Positions 8,031-11,750 of a stretch of 11,750 nucleotides of DNA are shown here, piece by piece. The notes below the pieces were generated by a model. It worked only from the letters and a program-made list of their open reading frames with translations, searched no databases and had not been told where the DNA came from. Origin of the DNA: Caldisericota bacterium (lineage in GTDB: Bacteria; Caldisericota; Caldisericia; Cryosericales; Cryosericaceae); assembly GCA_026390215.1 (NCBI GenBank), contig JAPLGJ010000177.1, positions 1 through 11,750 on the forward strand. Direction: 5' to 3'. Position 1 is the stretch's first letter, and the number at the start of each line of letters is the position of its first letter. The translations under genes were made by a program, and so were the position numbers.

Positions 8031-9269
8031 TCAAGCAGATTCCGGCAAGGGAATGCGCTCGGTCGTCCCGTCGGTTCTCGTCGCAACGACCTCATGGCGA
8101 TCGGAGAAAAAATCGTCTCCCACGGCTACCTCCGTGACTCCCTTGAAGGAAGGCAGTTCGAACATCAGGTCCACCATGGGCTGGTCGACTACGGACTTCA
8201 AACCACGGGCTCCCATGCCCATGTCTTTCGCTTTCTCGGCGATGCGTTCCAGTGCAGATTCGGTGAATGTCAGGTCGACTCCGTCCATGGCAAAAAGCTC
8301 CTGATACTGCTGGACGATCGAATTCTTTGGCTCGACCAGAATCCGCTTCAGGTCACTCACTGAGAGTTCTTCCAGCTCAAGTTTCAGGGGAAATCTGCCT
8401 ACGAGCTCAGGCAACATGCCGAACTTCACGAAGTCGGAGCTGAGCAGTGTCTTCCCTTTGCGATCGGCTGGCTCGTGAACGAACCCAACCTCCCTCGGGT
8501 TTGCTCGGAGGTTCCTGATACTGTCTAGTCCGTCAAATGTCCCACCGGCAATGAAGAGAACGTCTTGGGTGTTGAACTTGATGCTCTCCTGAAGTGGATG
8601 CTTGCGTCCACCTTGAGGAGGAACACTGGCAATCGTCCCTTCCACGATCTTGAGAAGCGCCTGCTGGACTCCTTCACCACTGACGTCACGCGTGATTGAG
8701 GGGTTCTCGGACTTTCGCCCGATCTTGTCGATCTCGTCGATATAGACGATGCCGCACTCAGCCCGGGCAACGTCGAAATTCGTAGCCTGCAGGAGTCCAA
8801 GGAGGATGTTCTCCACATCCTCGCCAACGTAGCCCGCCTCGGTAAGTGTCGTCGCGTCGGCGATGGTGAACGGAACATCAAGGATGCGGGCAAGAGTCCT
8901 GGCCAGATAGGTCTTGCCGACCCCCGTGGGGCCTGCGAGCAAAATGTTGGACTTCTCGATCTCTACCCTGGAGTCCTTCTTGGCTCTCAGGCGTTTGTAG
9001 TGATTGTACGCGCCAACGGCAAGTGCCTTCTTGACCTCATTCTGACCAATGACATACTCGTTCAGGCGCGCATAGATTTCCTTGGGGCGCAGGGACTTGA
9101 ACTCGATGGCATGACTCTCATGCCTGGACTGCTGCATGAGCTGGCTGCCCCGCTCGATGCAATCGTCGCAGATATACGATCCGTCGAGCCCCTTGATGAG
9201 CAGACCGACTTCACTCGACCTCTTCCCGCAGAACGAGCAGGACGGTTCTTCGCTATTGTGGCTCGACAT
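8031..9269 (-). CDS. clpX: ClpX, ATP-dependent unfoldase of the ClpXP protease
   Basis: ClpX recognises, unfolds and threads substrates into ClpP. With the chosen ATG it has 412 residues. The N-terminal zinc domain uses C11, C14, C34 and C37. The AAA+ core has Walker A GPTGVGKT (113-120), the pore loop GYVGED (146-151), Walker B IVYIDEID (174-181), the RKH pore motif (222-224) and sensor-2 MGARGL. The ClpP-docking loop normally reading IGF reads VGF here (261-263). I placed the start at ATG 9267-9269, where MSSHNSEEPSC resembles usual ClpX N-termini. A TTG at 9303-9305 would add 12 residues but is deeper inside clpP. The chosen start overlaps clpP by 17 nt and has only a weak purine stretch upstream, so coupling to clpP is likely. 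Confidence 0.97.
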   Translation of the reverse strand: MSSHNSEEPSCSFCGKRSSEVGLLIKGLDGSYICDDCIERGSQLMQQSRHESHAIEFKSLRPKEIYARLNEYVIGQNEVKKALAVGAYNHYKRLRAKKDSRVEIEKSNILLAGPTGVGKTYLARTLARILDVPFTIADATTLTEAGYVGEDVENILLGLLQATNFDVARAECGIVYIDEIDKIGRKSENPSITRDVSGEGVQQALLKIVEGTIASVPPQGGRKHPLQESIKFNTQDVLFIAGGTFDGLDSIRNLRANPREVGFVHEPADRKGKTLLSSDFVKFGMLPELVGRFPLKLELEELSVSDLKRILVEPKNSIVQQYQELFAMDGVDLTFTESALERIAEKAKDMGMGARGLKSVVDQPMVDLMFELPSFKGVTEVAVGDDFFSDRHEVVATRTDGTTERIPLPESA

Positions 9270-9882
9270 TCTTCGCCAACGGGCCAACTTCTCCTGCAAC
9301 GCCAATCTTGGAGATAACCTGGTCTACGATGCCGTAGTCCACCGCCTCTTGTGCAGACATGAAGAAATCCCGCTCTGTGTCTCTTCGCACAATGTCGAGA
9401 GGTTTCCCCGTATGTGATGCGAGAATGTTGCTCACGGACTCCTTGATCCGCAGAATCTCCTTGGCCTGGATTTCGATGTCCGTCGCCTGCCCCTGTGCTC
9501 CGCCCCAGGGCTGGTGGATCATGATACGCGAATTGGGCAGCGCAAATCTCTTTCCCTTGCGTCCGGCAGCAAGAAGAATGGCTGCGAGGCTCGCCGCTTG
9601 TCCCAGACAGATGGTGGAAACGGGAGCGGTGATGTACTGCATGGTATCGTAAATCGCCATGCCGGGAGTGACTTCGCCGCCAACGCTATTGATATAGAGG
9701 TAGATGTCTTTGGTGGCGTTCTCGGCGGTCAAATAGAGCATTTCGGCGACGATCAGGTTCGAGACCTGGGTATCGATCTCCCCACCGAGGAACACGATGC
9801 GATCCTTCAGCAGCCGGGAGTAGATATCGTAGCCACGCTCACCATGAACGGTCTGTTCGACGACATACGGAATAACGCTCAT
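9253..9882 (-). CDS. clpP: ClpP, proteolytic subunit of ATP-dependent Clp protease
   Basis: ClpP forms the double-ring serine protease chamber that works with ClpX. The 209 residues show the catalytic triad S98 in GQAASLAA, H123 in MIHQP and D172 in DTERDFF. The conserved VTPGMAIYDTMQ helix, the INSVGG oxyanion-loop region and LPNSRIMIHQPWGG are also present. The small residue usual after the active serine (M in ASM) is L here, a mild change. The short N-terminus starts MSVIPYVVEQT and may be a brief propeptide. The ATG overlaps the tig stop as ATGA, and a strong AGGAGG lies 4 nt upstream. The gene runs into clpX with a 17-nt overlap. This is the main, housekeeping-type ClpP. Confidence 0.98.
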   Translation of the reverse strand: MSVIPYVVEQTVHGERGYDIYSRLLKDRIVFLGGEIDTQVSNLIVAEMLYLTAENATKDIYLYINSVGGEVTPGMAIYDTMQYITAPVSTICLGQAASLAAILLAAGRKGKRFALPNSRIMIHQPWGGAQGQATDIEIQAKEILRIKESVSNILASHTGKPLDIVRRDTERDFFMSAQEAVDYGIVDQVISKIGVAGEVGPLAKNVEPQ

Positions 9883-11147
9883 TGGACCTCCTGCTTGGCC
9901 ACTGAGGGCTCCTTCAACTGAACTGCGTCAGCAATAAGGCTGCGCGTCTTCTCCCATACGATCACGTTCCGGACCGTCTTGCGTCCAGTCTCCGTCGCCC
10001 CATCGATACCTGCCTTGCCCAATTCGTCCTTATGCGACGCCACATACACTTCGATGTCTGCGTCCCCAGCCACGATACCGCATGCTCTCTCAGTTGCCTC
10101 CATCAGAAGGTCGCGCTGGAGCAGCTTGACGGCATCCGCTTCAACATCCTTGGTCAATTGTTCGGCGCTGATATTATTGTACTTCAGGTACTCGTTGAGG
10201 GAAAGCCCATTGCGTGCAAGGCTGTCCTTGATTTCGCCGAGCCGTTCCTGAGTCGCGTCACGCCGAATATACCCGGGGAAATCGATGCCCAGCTTCTCCG
10301 CTGCAGTCTCGATAGCACGGCCGAAGATCGTGTCCTTCCTCGCCTCATCCGCCTTGTGCTGTTCATCTTCTTCCAGGGTCTTCCGAAGCTCCACGAGGGA
10401 ACCGAACGCACCGACAGTCCGGGCAAACTCATCGTTGACTTCGGGAATGTGTTTCTCCGCGACGCCGTCGAGCGTGATGTCTCCCTCGAGGGCGCTCTCC
10501 TGCAGCTGCACACTGAAATGTCTCGATTCTCCGACATTCATTCCAGTAAGGAATGGCTCGTAGGCCTTGCCCACTTCGCCCTCGCCAACCGTGAACTCTG
10601 TGTGGTACGGATTCTGGGATTTCTCGGTCGCGACAGTGACAGTGACGGAATCGCCGTGGGCAGCAGGACCATCCTTCGGAGATGTCTCGGTCACAGCGTC
10701 GACAAGAGCCTTGATGCGGCGTTCAACAGCTTTGGATGTGTCAGTCGAGACGCCTTCAACCTCCACACCGCTCCACAGGTCATGATCTGCCTTGGGCATC
10801 TCGAAGACACGTACGTCGACCTTGAGTCCCTCGGCTGCATCATCTTCCAGTACTGAATCGACGAGTTCGGGCTCAAAAATGAGAGCGTCGGTCTCCTTGT
10901 GTTCCTTAAGGAACGTGACATAGGTTTGAGAGGCTGCCTTCTGAAGGACGTCGTCCTTCAACTCCTCATCGCTAGTATACTTGGCGACGATGGAAAGGGG
11001 AGCCTTGCCCGGACGGAACCCGGGTATGCGAAGTTTGCCAGCCATCGCTTGCATCGCCTCGCGGCGCATTGCTGAGACTTCGTCGGCACTGAATGTTGCA
11101 GAGAGTACGGTCGAATTGCCAATCTTGTTGGTGGTGGTGTATTCCAC
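9879..11147 (-). CDS. tig: Trigger factor, ribosome-bound chaperone
   Basis: Trigger factor binds near the ribosomal exit tunnel and shelters nascent chains. The 422 residues carry the ribosome-docking signature GFRPGKAP (43-50) in an N-terminal domain (about 1-120). A central region (about 130-235) sits where the FKBP-type prolyl isomerase lies, and a helical C-terminal chaperone domain follows (about 236-415, starting PEVNDEFARTVGAFGSLVELRKTLEED). The central domain keeps GDSVTVTV and TGMNVGESRHFSV. It does not show the usual DGxxFxGG or FIPGFEEQLIG segments, so isomerase activity is doubtful. The start is GTG, with GGAGGAG 3 nt upstream; the leader is only 14 nt from the CCA end of tRNA-Leu. 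The stop overlaps the clpP start by 4 nt. The tig-clpP-clpX-lon order is classic. Confidence 0.96.
   Translation of the reverse strand: MEYTTTNKIGNSTVLSATFSADEVSAMRREAMQAMAGKLRIPGFRPGKAPLSIVAKYTSDEELKDDVLQKAASQTYVTFLKEHKETDALIFEPELVDSVLEDDAAEGLKVDVRVFEMPKADHDLWSGVEVEGVSTDTSKAVERRIKALVDAVTETSPKDGPAAHGDSVTVTVATEKSQNPYHTEFTVGEGEVGKAYEPFLTGMNVGESRHFSVQLQESALEGDITLDGVAEKHIPEVNDEFARTVGAFGSLVELRKTLEEDEQHKADEARKDTIFGRAIETAAEKLGIDFPGYIRRDATQERLGEIKDSLARNGLSLNEYLKYNNISAEQLTKDVEADAVKLLQRDLLMEATERACGIVAGDADIEVYVASHKDELGKAGIDGATETGRKTVRNVIVWEKTRSLIADAVQLKEPSVAKQEVQ
9887..9892 (-). promoter_or_regulatory. Ribosome binding site for clpP
   Basis: A full AGGAGG lies 4 nt before the clpP ATG, within the last codons of tig. 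It allows strong initiation on clpP independent of tig termination. Confidence 0.7.
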
Positions 11148-11150
11148 GGT

Positions 11151-11157
11151 CTCCTCC
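11151..11157 (-). promoter_or_regulatory. Ribosome binding site for tig
   Basis: GGAGGAG lies 3 nt before the GTG start of tig, within the 14 nt that separate tig from tRNA-Leu. It supports GTG as the start, since no ATG is nearby. Confidence 0.65.
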
Positions 11158-11161
11158 AGGT

Positions 11162-11246
11162 TGGTGCGAAGGGCGGGAGTCGAACCCGCATGGAATTACC
11201 CACTGGATCCTAGGTCCAGCGCGTCTGCCAGTTCCGCCACCCTCGC
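11162..11246 (-). tRNA. tRNA-Leu (anticodon TAG), CCA encoded
   Basis: This is a class II tRNA of 85 nt including the encoded CCA (11162-11164). The acceptor GCGAGGG pairs with CCTTCGC with one G-U pair, the discriminator is A, and the T arm is GCGGG-TTCGACT-CCCGC. The long variable arm (about TGGG-TAAT-TCCA) is as expected for Leu. The anticodon stem CTGGA/TCCAG closes a 7-nt loop CCTAGGA, giving anticodon UAG (11210-11212). Position 33 is C instead of the near-universal U, which is odd. It probably shares a transcript with tRNA-Lys and tig. Confidence 0.93.
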
Positions 11247-11292
11247 TGAATACTTACTGACATCGCAGGGAACTGAATCTTTGGGCAAGTGG

Positions 11293-11368
11293 TGGTGGGT
11301 CGTACAGGACTTGAACCTGTAACCGCCTGATTAAGAGTCAGATGCTCTACCAATTGAGCTAACGACCC
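11293..11368 (-). tRNA. tRNA-Lys (anticodon CTT), CCA encoded
   Basis: The 76-nt cloverleaf has a fully paired acceptor GGGTCGT/ACGACCC, discriminator A and encoded CCA (11293-11295). The D arm is GCTC/GAGC and the T arm is ACAGG-TTCAAGT-CCTGT. The anticodon loop CTCTTAA gives CUU (11333-11335) with U33 present. It lies about 10 nt downstream of the expected start of the consensus promoter at 11386-11413, and 46 nt before tRNA-Leu. Confidence 0.96.
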
Positions 11369-11385
11369 ACAACTCGAACACAACG

Positions 11386-11413
11386 ATTATAGGACTTTTC
11401 ATGAGGCTGTCAA
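11386..11413 (-). promoter_or_regulatory. Consensus sigma-70-type promoter for tRNA-Lys/tRNA-Leu/tig
   Basis: On the minus strand a perfect TTGACA (11408-11413) is followed after 16 nt by a perfect TATAAT (11386-11391). Transcription would begin near 11379, about 10 nt before tRNA-Lys. No terminator is visible between tRNA-Lys, tRNA-Leu and tig, so the transcript may continue into the chaperone-protease genes. Both hexamers matching exactly, at the right place, make this the best-supported promoter in the window. Confidence 0.85.
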
Positions 11414-11423
11414 GCGATCCCAC

Positions 11424-11477
11424 CCCGCAACCTGCGGATCCGAAGTCCGCAGCTCTATCCAGTTGAGCTATGGGCGC
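11424..11477 (-). pseudogene. Truncated tRNA-Arg (anticodon TCG), 3' part missing
   Basis: The 5' part is intact: acceptor strand GCGCCCA (11471-11477), D arm GCTC/GAGC, anticodon stem GCGGA/TCCGC, loop CTTCGGA with U33 and anticodon UCG (11441-11443), variable AGGTT, and the 5' T-stem strand GCGGG (11424-11428). After that, no T loop, no returning T-stem strand CCCGC, no acceptor partner TGGGCGC and no CCA can be found. Instead, 10 nt later, comes the TTGACA of the promoter for tRNA-Lys. The clean loss of one end, with no damage in the stems before it, suggests a deletion or rearrangement rather than slow decay; an assembly join is also possible. It follows tRNA-Arg(CCT) by 14 nt. Confidence 0.8.
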
Positions 11478-11491
11478 TAGCCTCACGATCC

Positions 11492-11568
11492 TGGTGCGCT
11501 TAGCAGGACTCGAACCTGCGACCTACGGATTAGGAATCCATCGCTCTATCCGCCTGAGCTATAAGCGC
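11492..11568 (-). tRNA. tRNA-Arg (anticodon CCT), CCA encoded
   Basis: The 77-nt cloverleaf has acceptor GCGCTTA/TAAGCGC, discriminator A and encoded CCA (11492-11494). The D arm is GCTC/GAGC, the anticodon stem ATGGA/TCCGT, and the loop TTCCTAA gives CCU (11532-11534). The T arm is GCAGG-TTCGAGT-CCTGC. It reads AGG codons. Its anticodon arm and T arm closely resemble those of the tRNA-Arg(TCT) at the right edge, so the two are probably related by duplication. Confidence 0.95.
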
Positions 11569-11583
11569 AGTACTGCAAAGCGC

Positions 11584-11611
11584 ATGATATCAAGGGTCGT
11601 GCTCACAACAA
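11584..11611 (-). promoter_or_regulatory. Possible promoter before tRNA-Arg(CCT)
   Basis: TTGTTG (11606-11611) and TATCAT (11584-11589) are 16 nt apart on the minus strand. They lie in the 44-nt gap between tRNA-His and tRNA-Arg(CCT). The -10 box matches 5 of 6 bases and the -35 box is weak. Readthrough from tRNA-His is equally possible. Confidence 0.3.
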
Positions 11612-11612
11612 A

Positions 11613-11690
11613 TGGGGTGGGTAAGGAGACTCGAACTCCCAACATCTGGATCCACAGTCCAGTACTCTAACCAATTGAGCTATACCCACC
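11613..11690 (-). tRNA. tRNA-His (anticodon GTG), CCA encoded
   Basis: The acceptor GTGGGTA pairs with TACCCAC, with the His-specific extra G at position -1 (11690) opposite discriminator C73 (11616), and CCA is encoded (11613-11615). The anticodon stem CTGGA/TCCAG encloses CTGTGGA, giving GUG (11653-11655) with U33. The T stem GGGAG/CTCCT has one G-U pair. It is 9 nt downstream of the Arg(TCT) gene, so the two are probably cotranscribed. Confidence 0.95.
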
Positions 11691-11699
11691 ATATTGGAC

Positions 11700-11750
11700 T
11701 GGCGAGCCCAGCAGGATTTGAACCTGCGACCGACGGATTAGAAATCCGTT
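11700..11750 (-). tRNA. tRNA-Arg (anticodon TCT), partial, cut by window edge
   Basis: Only the 3' part is inside the window: most of the anticodon arm with stem ACGGA/TCCGT, loop TTTCTAA and anticodon UCU (11740-11742), T arm GCAGG-TTCAAAT-CCTGC, acceptor strand TGGGCTC, discriminator G and encoded CCA (11700-11702). The 5' acceptor strand and D arm lie beyond the right edge. It reads AGA codons. Confidence 0.92.

Noticed and set aside
11414..11477. Truncated tRNA-Arg as an unusual armless or permuted functional tRNA
   Set aside because: No acceptor partner for GCGCCCA and no CCA is found in the following bases. The partial pairing GCGGG with ATCGC is too weak for a T stem, so a pseudogene is the better call.
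1..11750. Mobile elements, CRISPR arrays, defence or prophage genes
   Set aside because: No direct-repeat arrays, transposase or integrase motifs, or phage proteins were seen. All protein genes are recognisable housekeeping genes.

Overview
The window is a densely packed block of bacterial housekeeping genes. Every gene I can support lies on the minus strand, so transcription runs from high to low coordinates. The proteins (RNase Y, RodZ-like, RimO, LonA, ClpX, ClpP, trigger factor) and the CCA-encoding tRNA genes point to a bacterium with moderately high GC. The orders tig-clpP-clpX-lon and rodZ-rimO-...-recA-rny resemble those in Firmicutes and some deep-branching or candidate phyla. I cannot fix the phylum from sequence alone.

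Layout, in transcription order. At the right end is a tRNA cluster: Arg(TCT, cut by the window edge), His(GTG), Arg(CCT), a 3'-truncated Arg(TCG) remnant, Lys(CTT) and Leu(TAG). A perfect-hexamer sigma-70-type promoter (TTGACA, 16 bp, TATAAT) lies between the truncated Arg tRNA and tRNA-Lys. The Leu tRNA ends 14 nt before tig. Then come tig (trigger factor), clpP, clpX and lon, the nascent-chain chaperone and ATP-dependent protease group, with overlaps or gaps of 18 nt or less. They are followed by a rodZ-like membrane HTH gene, rimO (ribosomal protein S12 methylthiotransferase), thpR (2'-5' RNA ligase/cyclic phosphodiesterase family), recA, rny (RNase Y), and the first 91 codons of uvrC, which run off the left edge.

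The only protein-gene gaps over 20 nt are thpR-recA (51 nt, with a candidate promoter and a 15-bp palindrome) and recA-rny (76 nt). I saw no intrinsic terminator, so long polycistronic transcripts are likely. There is no stretch over 300 bases without a gene, and I found no mobile element, CRISPR array or phage gene.

I do not see an undescribed multi-gene system here. The points worth a second look are in the tRNA region: a tRNA-Arg broken in its T arm right beside a consensus promoter, a tRNA-Leu with C instead of the near-universal U33, and tight linkage of tRNA 3' processing to the tig leader. A possible operator sits at recA.
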